Shown here one piece after another: positions 1 through 8,266 of a stretch of DNA of 64,000 bases (the stretch's first letter is position 1; each line of letters begins with the position of its first letter). The position numbers and the translations under genes were made by a program. This stretch comes from an uncultured Roseburia sp. (lineage in GTDB: Bacteria; Bacillota; Clostridia; Lachnospirales; Lachnospiraceae): contig CANPGM010000001.1 of NCBI GenBank assembly GCA_947573605.1, positions 1 through 64,000 of the forward strand, written 5' to 3'. The notes under the pieces were generated by a model. It was not told where the DNA came from, ran no database searches, and was given only the letters and a program-made list of their open reading frames with translations.

Positions 1-32
1 CCACCCCTCAAGATTGAGGGGCAGGGGAGCTG

Positions 33-53
33 AATAGGCGAAGCCTATTTTTT
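33..53 (+). terminator. Short intrinsic terminator-like hairpin
   Basis: A 7-bp stem (AATAGGC with GCCTATT) closes on a GAA triloop and runs into six T residues. It probably ends transcription of a gene to the left of the window. It is the second of four short hairpins packed into the first 112 bases. Confidence 0.6.
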
Positions 54-90
54 GTCATATAGGAAACTGCGTCGTCAGACGCATGTATAT

Positions 91-112
91 AGAGTGCGAA
101 GCGCTCTTTTTT
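91..112 (+). terminator. Short intrinsic terminator-like hairpin
   Basis: AGAGTGC pairs with GCGCTCT (one T-G pair) around a GAA triloop, followed by TTTTTT. The core GCGAAGC matches a heptamer known for unusually stable mini-hairpins. From here to argF (about 200 bases) there is no gene. A perfect inverted repeat, AGAATAA-gg-TTATTCT at 129-144, is the only other feature. It loosely resembles an arginine-repressor box, but its half-sites sit two bases too far apart for the usual consensus. Confidence 0.55.
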
Positions 113-322
113 ACGTCAGAGAATGTTCAGAATAAGGTTATTCTTTGTGCGGATGAATGTTTTTACATAGCGTAATTATGGAGGTTTGTGTGATAAATTA
201 GTGTGCTCGCTTCTTTTTCGCACTCGGATTTGGTACGGAGCAACAAATCGGAATTGCAGTCCGAAAGCTGGCGTTTCGGGCGCGATGCCTTCGCAAACTT
301 GGCTCAGGTATGGAGGATTATT

Positions 323-1309
323 ATGGATTTAAAAGGACGCAGTTTTTTAAAGCTGATTGATTATTCACCAGAGGAAATTACATATTTAATAGATCTTTCC
401 GCAGAGCTGAAGCGGAAAAAGAAAGAGGGGATCGCTCACGATTCCCTTCACGGAAAAAATATCGCGCTTATTTTTGAAAAGACAAGCACCCGCACCCGTT
501 GTTCGTTTGAGGTTGCGGCGCATGATCTCGGTATGCATGTGACTTATCTCGATCCTTCCGGTTCTCAGATTGGAAAAAAGGAGAGTATAGCAGATACGGC
601 CCGTGTATTGGGAAGAATGTATGACGGCATCGAGTATCGCGGATACGGCCAGGAAATTGTGGAGGAACTGGCAAAATATGCCGGCGTTCCGGTTTGGAAC
701 GGACTGACAAATGAATTTCATCCGACACAGATGCTGGCGGATATGCTGACGATTCGGGAGCATTTGGGGAGGCTTGGCGGCGTGAAACTCGTTTATATGG
801 GGGACGCCCGTTATAATATGGGAAATTCGTTAATGGTAGTGTGCGCAAAACTTGGAATGCATTTTACCGCCTGTACATCAAAAAAATATTTTCCGGATAC
901 AAAACTCGTTGAATACTGCAGGAAGACGGCGGCGGAAACGGGCGGTTCCGTTAAGCTGACCGAAGACGTAAAGGAGGCTGCGTCGGGAGCGGATGTTGTT
1001 TATACCGACGTATGGGTTTCGATGGGTGAACAGGACGAAGTATGGGAAGAACGGCTGCATGAACTTTCTCCGTATCAGGTAAATAAAGCCGTGATGGAAT
1101 ACGCAGGACAAAACGCGATTTTTATGCATTGTCTTCCGGCCTTTCACGATTTAAAAACTGTGATCGGAAAACAGGTTTTTGAAAAGTTCGGTTACAGGGA
1201 GCTTGAAGTAACGGACGAGGTGTTTGAGGGGCCGCAGTCAGTGGTCTTTGACGAGGCGGAAAACCGTATGCATACGATTAAAGCGGTTATGCTTGCAACG
1301 CTGGCTTAA
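323..1309 (+). CDS. argF: Ornithine carbamoyltransferase
   Basis: Makes citrulline from ornithine and carbamoyl phosphate in arginine biosynthesis; arginine-catabolic use is possible because the reaction is reversible. The 328-residue product shows the carbamoyl-phosphate site STRTR near residue 55, the FHPTQ motif near 135 and the ornithine-loop HCLPAFHD near 272, all in family order and at normal family length. I chose the ATG at 323 because a GGAGG-type ribosome site lies just upstream at 311-317 and the protein then begins [11 protein letters not shown], as expected. An in-frame start at 203 would add 40 unrelated residues. No other arginine genes are nearby, so the argF versus arcB role cannot be decided from context. 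Confidence 0.93.
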   Translation: MDLKGRSFLKLIDYSPEEITYLIDLSAELKRKKKEGIAHDSLHGKNIALIFEKTSTRTRCSFEVAAHDLGMHVTYLDPSGSQIGKKESIADTARVLGRMYDGIEYRGYGQEIVEELAKYAGVPVWNGLTNEFHPTQMLADMLTIREHLGRLGGVKLVYMGDARYNMGNSLMVVCAKLGMHFTACTSKKYFPDTKLVEYCRKTAAETGGSVKLTEDVKEAASGADVVYTDVWVSMGEQDEVWEERLHELSPYQVNKAVMEYAGQNAIFMHCLPAFHDLKTVIGKQVFEKFGYRELEVTDEVFEGPQSVVFDEAENRMHTIKAVMLATLA

Positions 1310-1346
1310 AACGTCTTTTTGCGAGTAAACAGCACGGAGGAATCCA

Positions 1347-2324
1347 ATGAGGACAGAAATTCTTGCTTTATTGAGAGAAACGGACGGTTATGTATCGGGC
1401 CAGGAGCTTTGTGAAAAGTTCGGGGTATCGAGAACGGCAGTCTGGAAAGCCGTAAAGCAATTGAAGGAAGCGGGGTATCAGATACGGGCGGTGCAGAACA
1501 AGGGGTATCGTCTCATTTCCGTACCGGATATCTTAAGCGAGAGCGAATTGAAAAGCCGACGCAAGACAACGTGGATCGGAAAGAAAATCTTTTATTTTGA
1601 TACAGTCGGTTCTACGAATACGGAAGCGAAGCGGCTGGCGGAGGAAGGACTGGAAAGCGGGACACTTGTAGTTGCAGGACGTCAGGATTCGGGCCGCGGC
1701 AGAAGGGGAAAAGTCTGGCAGTCACCGGAAGGTACGGCTATTTATATGACGCTTTTATTAAAGCCGGAAGTCGAGACGAACCATGCCGCAAGGCTGACGT
1801 TAGTTATGGCGCTTGCCGTTTCAAAAGCGATTACGGAAGTAACCGGAAGACCTGCCGGTATCAAATGGCCGAACGACATTGTGATGAACGGAAAAAAAAT
1901 CTGCGGAATCTTGACGGAGCTGAGCGCGCAGCCTGATTATATCGACTATCTTGTAATCGGAGTAGGCATTAATGTGCATACGGAGGAATTTTCAGAGGAG
2001 CTTGCCGAAACTGCCACATCTGTTTTTCTCGAAACAGGCAGACATTTTTTACGTGCGGAGCTGATAGAAGCCGTATGGGAGGCTTTTGAAGAATATTATG
2101 AGATCTTCCTTTTGACGGAGGATTTAAGTGCGCTGGTAAAAGAATATGATTCCCGTATGGTGAATCTTCATAAGATGGTAAAGGTACTTGATCCGAAAGA
2201 GCCGTTTGAGGGAAAGGCCATGGGTATTACGCCGGGAGGAGAACTGATTGTCGATACCTGGGAGAGCAGAAGACTTGTTTCTTCCGGGGAAGTATCAGTA
2301 AGAGGAATTTATGGGTATGTGTAA
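1347..2324 (+). CDS. birA: Bifunctional biotin-[acetyl-CoA-carboxylase] ligase / biotin repressor BirA
   Basis: Activates biotin with ATP and transfers it to a lysine of biotin-carrier proteins. The N-terminal 60 residues form a winged helix-turn-helix (CEKFGVSRTAVWKAVKQL), so this is the repressor-type ligase rather than the short one. The catalytic biotin/AMP loop reads GRGRRGKVW near residue 117, and KWPNDI near 173 carries the conserved lysine. A small C-terminal SH3-like domain follows. At 325 residues it is normal for group II BirA. A clean GGAGG ribosome site precedes the ATG. It follows argF by 37 bases, and may be co-transcribed with it and with the genes up to coaX. Confidence 0.95.
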   Translation: MRTEILALLRETDGYVSGQELCEKFGVSRTAVWKAVKQLKEAGYQIRAVQNKGYRLISVPDILSESELKSRRKTTWIGKKIFYFDTVGSTNTEAKRLAEEGLESGTLVVAGRQDSGRGRRGKVWQSPEGTAIYMTLLLKPEVETNHAARLTLVMALAVSKAITEVTGRPAGIKWPNDIVMNGKKICGILTELSAQPDYIDYLVIGVGINVHTEEFSEELAETATSVFLETGRHFLRAELIEAVWEAFEEYYEIFLLTEDLSALVKEYDSRMVNLHKMVKVLDPKEPFEGKAMGITPGGELIVDTWESRRLVSSGEVSVRGIYGYV

Positions 2325-2354
2325 ATGAGGAAGGAAACGGGGAAAGGGTTGAAT

Positions 2355-2368
2355 GGAAAGCGCTTTCC
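2355..2368. promoter_or_regulatory. Perfect 14-bp palindrome, cre-like
   Basis: GGAAAGC-GCTTTCC is a perfect palindrome between birA and the next small gene. It matches the high-affinity CcpA operator TGAAAGCGCTTTCA at 12 of 14 positions. Its role is an inference; no clear promoter was identified next to it. Confidence 0.35.
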
Positions 2369-2411
2369 GCCCGGAATTTGCGCCGAGGAACAAAATTCTT
2401 CCTTATGAAAA

Positions 2412-2425
2412 GCCGCTGAAGCGGC
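2412..2425 (+). promoter_or_regulatory. Stable leader hairpin just upstream of a ribosome site
   Basis: GCCGC-TGAA-GCGGC, a 5-bp GC stem with a tetraloop, ends 15 bases before the start codon at 2441. Almost the same hairpin plus downstream ribosome site recurs at 57147-57160, in front of an unrelated gene. Confidence 0.5.
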
Positions 2426-2440
2426 AGGATGAGAGGAAAT

Positions 2441-2773
2441 ATGAAAGAAATCGCTTTATGTGCGGCAAATGCCTATCAAAAAAAATATTATCTAAATCCG
2501 TCTTTCAATGGGCTTCCGGCTTCCATACGCGATGAATTGAAAATTATGTGCGTCCTTTTTACCGAAGATGTAGGAGGCATATTGGAACTTTTCTTTACCC
2601 AGGACGGCAGCCTTGAATTTCGTACTGCCTGCGACGAGGGAGATCTTTTGTACGATGAGATAGGCAGCGGGCTAAAGCTGAAGGAATTGCAGCGTACGAA
2701 AACGGAATTGTTTGAAGGCTTGGAATTGTATGTTAAGCTGCTGACGGGAAGCTTTACGGAAGAGGACGTATAG
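2441..2773 (+). CDS. Small conserved protein, probably DUF6145 family
   Basis: A 110-residue acidic soluble protein with no signal peptide or membrane segment. Its size, position between birA and coaX, and sequence style fit a Lachnospiraceae family that I recall as DUF6145; I cannot verify that here. The central part ([15 protein letters not shown], then an acidic GDLLYDEIG stretch) predicts an alpha/beta fold. The ATG at 2441 is preferred over the one at 2429 because the GAGAGG ribosome site lies between them and because the context mirrors the hairpin-led gene at 57175. Function is unknown. Co-transcription with birA and coaX is likely, as gaps are short. Confidence 0.7.
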   Translation: MKEIALCAANAYQKKYYLNPSFNGLPASIRDELKIMCVLFTEDVGGILELFFTQDGSLEFRTACDEGDLLYDEIGSGLKLKELQRTKTELFEGLELYVKLLTGSFTEEDV

Positions 2774-2837
2774 AGGGAAAAGAAGCGGATTTTTATCCGG
2801 CAGAGGGCGATCGCCTGGAAAGGAATGTTTTGCGGCA

Positions 2838-3629
2838 ATGGTAATGACAATTGATGTGGGGAATACGAATATTACGGTGGGAGTGTTTCAGGAGGACGAT
2901 CTGGAAGCGAGTTTTCGGATGACGACGAAAATGCCACGGACATCGGATGAATACGGAATGCTTATTATTACACTTTTAGAGCAGAATCAGATTCATCATG
3001 AGGAAATTGAGGATACGATTATTGCATCTGTCGTTCCGAATGTGATGCATTCGCTTGAGGGCGCCATTATAAAATATTTGGGAATAAAACCGATTCTGGT
3101 CGAAACGGGAATAAAGACAGGAATTCGTGTCGTTACGGACAATCCGCGACAAATCGGTGCGGATCGGATTGTGGACGCGGCCGCGGCATATGGGTTATAT
3201 GGAGGACCCGTTCTGGTACTGGATTTTGGAACGGCAACGACTTATGACCTGATCGACAGAAACGGTTCCTTTCTTTCGGGCGTTACTGCGCCCGGAATCC
3301 GTATTTCAGCAAAGGCCCTGTGGGAAGATGCTGCAAAGCTTCCGGAAATAGAAATCAGGAAACCGGACAGTATTCTAGGCAAGGATACGATCACAAGTAT
3401 GCAGGCGGGATTGATTTACGGACAAATCGGACAGACAGAGTATATTATCAAAAAAACAGTTGAGGAGGCTGCGCTTGGACCGGTAAAGGTGGTAGCGACA
3501 GGAGGGCTTGGAAGAATTATTGCAAACGAAACAAAACTGATTGACGTGTACGATCCGAATCTGACGCTTAAGGGCATGAATTTGATCTATAAGAAGCAGA
3601 ATCGGAAGTCCGGCAGGTTAAGGCGTTAG
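2838..3629 (+). CDS. coaX: Type III pantothenate kinase
   Basis: Phosphorylates pantothenate in the first committed step of coenzyme A synthesis. It belongs to the ASKHA superfamily: the N-terminal phosphate loop reads [14 protein letters not shown], the pantothenate-site region reads [17 protein letters not shown] near residues 108-124, and the second nucleotide motif is [11 protein letters not shown] near 130. The GVTAPGI segment and the C-terminal VVATGGLG motif are also present. Its 263 residues are normal for CoaX. Ribosome binding is weak: AAAGGA lies about 14 bases before the ATG. An in-frame ATG six bases downstream is an alternative start. Confidence 0.94.
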   Translation: MVMTIDVGNTNITVGVFQEDDLEASFRMTTKMPRTSDEYGMLIITLLEQNQIHHEEIEDTIIASVVPNVMHSLEGAIIKYLGIKPILVETGIKTGIRVVTDNPRQIGADRIVDAAAAYGLYGGPVLVLDFGTATTYDLIDRNGSFLSGVTAPGIRISAKALWEDAAKLPEIEIRKPDSILGKDTITSMQAGLIYGQIGQTEYIIKKTVEEAALGPVKVVATGGLGRIIANETKLIDVYDPNLTLKGMNLIYKKQNRKSGRLRR

Positions 3630-3754
3630 CATGAAGAGATGTTCCGGGTCTTACAGCGGAGGCCATTTTGCAAAGGCAGCGTAACCGCCTGAGAACTTTG
3701 TAGTCAGCAGAGATTGCGGTGAGCGGATTCGTAGGAATCAGCAGGAAGATACGT

Positions 3755-4738
3755 ATGGGTGTGATAAAAAAGCTTCAAATCGGAAATGTTACAATTGAAA
3801 ATAACTTAATATTAGCGCCGATGGCAGGGGTAACAGACCTGCCATTTCGCTTGCTTTGCAGAGAGCAGGGGGCCGGGCTTTTGTGTATGGAAATGGTGAG
3901 CGCGAAGGCCGTTTTATATAAAAATAAAAATACGGAGGAACTTCTAACGATCGCGCCGGAAGAAAAACCGGTCTCTTTACAGCTTTTCGGCTCTGATCCT
4001 GCCGTTATGAGCGAGATTGCAAAGCAGATAGAAGAGAGACCTTTTGACATTCTCGATATCAATATGGGCTGTCCCGTACCAAAAGTCGTAAATAACGGGG
4101 ACGGTTCCGCATTAATGAAAAATCCGGTATTGGCAGGGAAAATTATCGAGCAAACGGTGAAAGCGATAAAAAAACCCGTAACGGTAAAATTTCGTAAAGG
4201 TTTTGACGATAAGCATGTGAATGCCGTCGAAATGGCACATGTGGCCGAAGAATCCGGAGCGGCAGCGGTAACGGTTCACGGAAGAACGAGGGAACAGTAT
4301 TATGCGGGGGAAGCCGACTGGGAAATCATAAGAAAGGTCAAAGACGCAGTTTCGATTCCGGTTATTGGGAACGGTGATATATTAACGGCAGAAGACGTAA
4401 TAAAAATGGCGGAAGAAACAGACTGCGACGGGTTTATGATTGCCCGTGGAGCGGAAGGAAATCCGTGGATTTTTCGGCAGATTCTGCATTTTTTTGAAAC
4501 GGGAGAATCTCTGCCGCGGCCGGATTTTGCCGAAATGGAAGAAATGCTTCTCCGCCATGCCAGAATGCAGATTAAATGGAAGGGAGAGCATACCGGAATC
4601 AGAGAGATGCGCAAACATGCGGCATGGTATACGGCGGGGTACCGAAATTCGGCAAAGCTTCGCGCCGAAATCTGCAAAATTGAAAATTATGGGGAACTGG
4701 AGGCATTATTTAAAGAACTGCCGGCATATAATAAATAA
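3755..4738 (+). CDS. dus: tRNA-dihydrouridine synthase (DusB-like)
   Basis: FMN-dependent TIM-barrel enzyme that reduces uridines in tRNA D-loops. The 327-residue product begins with the FMN-binding [11 protein letters not shown] segment. It contains the catalytic-cysteine motif [10 protein letters not shown] near residue 100, and [18 protein letters not shown] with PVIGNGDI further on, all standard for the DusB group. The ATG at 3755 has an AGGAAG ribosome site; a GTG at 3719 would add 12 non-conserved residues. It starts a block of four closely spaced genes (dus, unknown, greA, lysS), an order that suggests one operon for translation and transcription functions. Confidence 0.93.
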   Translation: MGVIKKLQIGNVTIENNLILAPMAGVTDLPFRLLCREQGAGLLCMEMVSAKAVLYKNKNTEELLTIAPEEKPVSLQLFGSDPAVMSEIAKQIEERPFDILDINMGCPVPKVVNNGDGSALMKNPVLAGKIIEQTVKAIKKPVTVKFRKGFDDKHVNAVEMAHVAEESGAAAVTVHGRTREQYYAGEADWEIIRKVKDAVSIPVIGNGDILTAEDVIKMAEETDCDGFMIARGAEGNPWIFRQILHFFETGESLPRPDFAEMEEMLLRHARMQIKWKGEHTGIREMRKHAAWYTAGYRNSAKLRAEICKIENYGELEALFKELPAYNK

Positions 4739-4759
4739 AAATCTCCCGGAGTTTACGGT

Positions 4760-5314
4760 ATGGCGTATTCCAATGAGTTTCTTTCTGATTTTACACCCGT
4801 TTTTAAAGCGATACTAAAGGAAAAGAAAATTACGATGGAACGGCTGGAGCTGATGATTATTGATGAAGAGCCCGACGGAGGCAGTATTTTTGAACCGGCC
4901 GACGTCGGCGACGTTTTAAACCAGTTGGGACAGGAACTGAATGCGCTGACGATTTATACGGACAGGCCGGAATATTTTGAGGAATTTGTACGGGAGATGT
5001 TTGATGAAAACGGATTGGTGGTTACTGTTTTTTCCAAGCGGGAGATGAAGCAGGCAGACAGGCTGAAGAACTCGAAGGCGTTCAAAACGCAGAAGCTGAT
5101 TCTGGACTTCGAGTGGGAGGGCGAGTGCTGTTATTCGCAGATAGGACGCGGAAAAGGCTATATTCCCATCCATAAGAAACCCTGGAAGGTGGCGGAAAAT
5201 CTTGACATCATAGTGCCGTTCGGTTATAATACTGTGATTGTTAAGAATATGCAGATGACGCGCAGAAAGCCGGTTTACGACAGGTTTGAGGAGGCTTTTT
5301 ACAGAAACGAATAA
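4760..5314 (+). CDS. Conserved hypothetical protein in the dus-greA-lysS operon
   Basis: I do not recognise this 184-residue family. It has no signal peptide or membrane helix. The N-terminal half predicts alpha/beta structure (ELMIIDEEPDGG; LNALTIYTDRPEYFEEF). The second half holds a basic stretch (KREMKQADRLKNSKAF) followed by beta-rich sequence with CCYSQIGRGKGYIPIHKKPW. The start ATG has a CGGAG site nine bases upstream. It sits 21 bases after dus and 23 before greA, so it is almost certainly co-transcribed. The location suggests a link to translation or RNA metabolism, but this is inference only. Confidence 0.75.
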   Translation: MAYSNEFLSDFTPVFKAILKEKKITMERLELMIIDEEPDGGSIFEPADVGDVLNQLGQELNALTIYTDRPEYFEEFVREMFDENGLVVTVFSKREMKQADRLKNSKAFKTQKLILDFEWEGECCYSQIGRGKGYIPIHKKPWKVAENLDIIVPFGYNTVIVKNMQMTRRKPVYDRFEEAFYRNE

Positions 5315-5337
5315 AACTATGAGGAAGGGTAGAGGAA

Positions 5338-5817
5338 ATGGATAAGAAAAACATTCTGACTTATGAGGGACTGAAGAAGTTAGAGGATGAGCTGCAGAAT
5401 CTTAAGGTAGTAAAGAGAAAAGAAGTCGCGGAAAAAATTAAAGAGGCAAGGGAACAGGGAGACCTTTCCGAAAATGCGGAATATGACGCGGCGAAAGACG
5501 AACAGAGAGACATTGAAGCACGGATTGAAGACATTGAAAAAATATTAAAAAATGCCGAAGTTGTTGTAGAAGAAGAGGTTGATTTGGATAAAATCAGCAT
5601 CGGCTGCAGTGTCAGAATTTTAGATATTGAGTTTGACGAGGAGTTGGAGTATAAGATCGTAGGCTCTACGGAGGCAAACAGTTTAAAGGGTAAGATATCG
5701 AATGAATCTCCGGTCGGAAAAGCGCTTTTAGGCAAACGGGTCGGAGACGTTATTAAAGTAGAAACACACGCGGGAGAACTGGAGTACAAGGTACTTGAGA
5801 TTCACAGAGCAGGCTAA
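5338..5817 (+). CDS. greA: Transcription elongation factor GreA
   Basis: Binds the secondary channel of RNA polymerase and stimulates cleavage of backtracked transcripts. The 159-residue protein has the two expected parts. An N-terminal antiparallel coiled coil (residues about 1-78) carries the acidic tip at [20 protein letters not shown]-terminal FKBP-like globular domain includes [16 protein letters not shown] near residue 120. Length and motifs are canonical. It follows the upstream unknown gene by 23 bases and is separated from the lysS start by only ten bases. Confidence 0.96.
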   Translation: MDKKNILTYEGLKKLEDELQNLKVVKRKEVAEKIKEAREQGDLSENAEYDAAKDEQRDIEARIEDIEKILKNAEVVVEEEVDLDKISIGCSVRILDIEFDEELEYKIVGSTEANSLKGKISNESPVGKALLGKRVGDVIKVETHAGELEYKVLEIHRAG

Positions 5818-5827
5818 GGAGGTCACG

Positions 5828-7333
5828 ATGGCGCAGCAGAAGAATAACGGCGGGGGACAGCAGGAAGCCGGTCAGCTGATACAGGTGCGTTACGATAAAC
5901 TGCATGAACTGCAGGAAAACGGAAAGGACCCGTTTCGAATTACAAAATATGACGTGACGCACCACAGTGCGGAAATAAAAAACAATTTTGAGAATTTGGA
6001 AGGGCAGGAGGAGGCCGTTGCCGGACGCATGATGTTCAAACGCGTCATGGGAAAAGCTTCGTTCTGCAATATTCAGGATTTACAGGGACGAATTCAGATT
6101 TATGTCGCCAGAGACGAGATCGGAGAGGAATCCTATAAAGACTTTAAGAAGTTTGATGTGGGCGATATTCTGGGGATCAGAGGAACGGTTTTTAAGACGA
6201 AGACCGGGGAAATTTCTGTCCATGCGAAAGAGGTGACGCTGCTTTCAAAGAGTCTGCAGATTTTACCGGAGAAATTCCACGGTTTGACGGATACGGACGT
6301 CAGATATCGTCAGCGCTATGTGGATTTGATTATGAACGAAGAAGTGAAGGATACTTTTATTAAGCGTTCGAAAGTCATTAGCAGCATCAGACGCTATCTG
6401 GACGAACAGGGCTTTATGGAGGTGGAGACGCCGATGCTTGTTTCTAATGCGGGCGGAGCGTCCGCACGGCCGTTTGAGACGCATTTTAACGCGTTGAATG
6501 AAGACCTGAGGCTTCGTATTTCTTTAGAGCTTTATTTAAAGCGGCTGATTGTGGGAGGTATGGAGCGCGTTTACGAAATCGGGCGTGTGTTCCGCAACGA
6601 GGGGCTTGACACCAGACATAATCCGGAGTTTACGCTGATGGAGCTTTATCAGGCATATACGGATTATAACGGTATGATGGATTTAACCGAGAATCTCTAC
6701 CGGTATGTTGCTAAGGAAGTGACCGGCTCGGAAGTGCTGACATACGGTGAACATACGATGGACTTGTCTGTGCCTTTTGAGAGAATTACAATGGTTGACG
6801 CAGTTAAAAAGTATGCCGGTGTTGACTTTAATGAAGTTCATACAACGGAAGAGGCCAGAAAGCTTGCGGACGAGCATCATATAGAGTATGAAGAACGGCA
6901 CGGAAAGGGAGATATCTTAAACTTATTTTTTGAAGAATACGTTGAAGAGCATTTGATACAGCCAACGTTTGTAATGGATCATCCGATCGAAATTTCTCCG
7001 CTTACCAAAATGAAACCGGATAATCCGGATTATGTGGAACGCTTTGAATTTTTTATGAACGGATGGGAAATGGCGAACGCTTATTCCGAGCTGAACGATC
7101 CGGAGGATCAGAGAAGACGTTTTGCGGCGCAGGAAGCCTTGCTTGCCGCAGGCGACGAGGAGGCGAATCATACGGACGAGGACTTTTTGAATGCGCTCTG
7201 CATTGGGATGCCGCCAACCGGAGGGATTGGCTTTGGGATTGACCGTATGGTGATGATGATGACGGATTCACCGGCGATTCGGGATGTTCTGCTGTTTCCG
7301 ACGATGAAAACGCTTGGCGGAAAAGACCAGTAA
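5828..7333 (+). CDS. lysS: Lysyl-tRNA synthetase, class II
   Basis: Charges tRNA-Lys. The 501-residue product has an N-terminal OB-fold anticodon-binding domain (VAGRMMFKRVMGKASFCNIQ) and the class II core. Motif 2 is visible as ERVYEIGRVFRNEG followed by DTRHNPEFTLMELYQAY, and motif 3 as PPTGGIGFGIDRMVM. The ATG at 5828 has an AAGGAGG site that overlaps the end of greA, so I prefer it over an in-frame start at 5795 that lies inside greA. No T-box leader is visible. Transcription of this operon ends at the terminator at 7376-7412. Confidence 0.96.
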   Translation: MAQQKNNGGGQQEAGQLIQVRYDKLHELQENGKDPFRITKYDVTHHSAEIKNNFENLEGQEEAVAGRMMFKRVMGKASFCNIQDLQGRIQIYVARDEIGEESYKDFKKFDVGDILGIRGTVFKTKTGEISVHAKEVTLLSKSLQILPEKFHGLTDTDVRYRQRYVDLIMNEEVKDTFIKRSKVISSIRRYLDEQGFMEVETPMLVSNAGGASARPFETHFNALNEDLRLRISLELYLKRLIVGGMERVYEIGRVFRNEGLDTRHNPEFTLMELYQAYTDYNGMMDLTENLYRYVAKEVTGSEVLTYGEHTMDLSVPFERITMVDAVKKYAGVDFNEVHTTEEARKLADEHHIEYEERHGKGDILNLFFEEYVEEHLIQPTFVMDHPIEISPLTKMKPDNPDYVERFEFFMNGWEMANAYSELNDPEDQRRRFAAQEALLAAGDEEANHTDEDFLNALCIGMPPTGGIGFGIDRMVMMMTDSPAIRDVLLFPTMKTLGGKDQ

Positions 7334-7375
7334 AATCAAGGGTTTGCGGTTAAAAGGAAATAATTTCAGATTAGG

Positions 7376-7412
7376 CGGTATAGCCCCGGTTACAAGGGCT
7401 GTACCGTTTTTT
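7376..7412 (+). terminator. Intrinsic terminator of the lysS operon
   Basis: An 11-bp stem (CGGTATAGCCC with GGGCTGTACCG, one T-G pair) with a nine-base loop is followed by six T residues. Confidence 0.85.
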
Positions 7413-7534
7413 CTTTGTTCAACGAGCGCATTTTCCTTATGCGTCGTGTCGTTTCGGTTGCGCAGTACAATAATTGCAGCCATTAGAGACCGCCTTTTTC
7501 GTGAATGGTGTCTATTTAATATAGTATAGATCCG

Positions 7535-7560
7535 CTAAGCTACAACTAAGGTATTATAAT
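7535..7560 (+). promoter_or_regulatory. Response-regulator promoter with CTAAG-N6-CTAAG direct repeat
   Basis: CTAAG at 7535-7539 and 7546-7550 form a direct repeat with an 11-bp period, followed by a consensus TATAAT at 7555-7560. The position expected for the -35 box is poor, which is typical of activator-dependent promoters. The same repeat occurs at 9546-9561 in front of the next operon. OmpR-family regulators commonly bind such repeats; binding here is inferred. Confidence 0.6.
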
Positions 7561-7591
7561 GATAATATGAGATAGATTGGAGTGATGTATA

Positions 7592-8266
7592 ATGAAACTG
7601 CTATATGCAGAAGATGAAAAAAGTATGTCGGAAGCCGTAGTGGATATTCTTACTTATCATAAATATATCGTGGATGCCGTTTATGACGGAGAAGAAGCCT
7701 TGTCTTATGCTTTAGCTGAACAATATGACGGTATTATTTTAGATATTATGATGCCAGGGAAAGACGGCTTTGAGGTGCTGAAAACTCTACGGCAAAAAGG
7801 CAATAATACCCCGGTGCTGCTGCTTACAGCAAAGTCAGAAGTTGAGGATAGAATCTTAGGGCTTGATATGGGTGCTGACGATTATCTCCCCAAACCTTTT
7901 GCTATGGGGGAACTCCTTGCTCGTGTCCGTGCAATGCTGCGTCGTAAGGAAACTTTTACACCTGACATTTTGAAATGCGGTAGTATTTCTCTTAATATGC
8001 AAAGCTATGAACTTTCGAATGGGAAGCAAGCCTTTGTTTTGCCCAAACTCGAATATCAACTTATGGAAATATTAATGCTCAATCAAGGTATTTATTTATC
8101 AAGCGAGGACTTGCTTGTTAAAGTGTGGGGTTATAACACCGATGCCGAGCTTGGAACTGTTTGGGTATATATTTCATATCTCCGAAAGCGTTTGACGGCT
8201 CTTGATGCCAATGTTGCCATTACCGCCAAGCGTAATGTGGGATATATGCTTGAGGTGGTTCAATGA
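7592..8266 (+). CDS. Two-component response regulator, OmpR family
   Basis: A 224-residue DNA-binding response regulator. The receiver domain (1-115) has the acidic pair at AEDE, the phospho-acceptor Asp51 in GIILDIMMPGKDG, the LLLTA switch threonine and the DYLPKPF lysine. The C-terminal winged helix (about 125-222) ends with the recognition helix in TVWVYISYLRKRL. It overlaps the kinase gene by four bases, so the two are translationally coupled. The repeat-bearing promoters before this gene and before the VTC gene suggest it regulates both. The signal is unknown. Confidence 0.92.
   Translation: MKLLYAEDEKSMSEAVVDILTYHKYIVDAVYDGEEALSYALAEQYDGIILDIMMPGKDGFEVLKTLRQKGNNTPVLLLTAKSEVEDRILGLDMGADDYLPKPFAMGELLARVRAMLRRKETFTPDILKCGSISLNMQSYELSNGKQAFVLPKLEYQLMEILMLNQGIYLSSEDLLVKVWGYNTDAELGTVWVYISYLRKRLTALDANVAITAKRNVGYMLEVVQ

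Noticed and set aside
129-144. Perfect inverted repeat AGAATAA-gg-TTATTCT as an arginine-repressor box for argF.
   Set aside because: The GAAT and ATTC half-sites are six bases apart instead of four, so it is not a good ARG box; I mention it only as a palindrome.
7334-7534. Small open frames overlapping the lysS terminator.
   Set aside because: They include both arms of the terminator hairpin and have no ribosome site or family.
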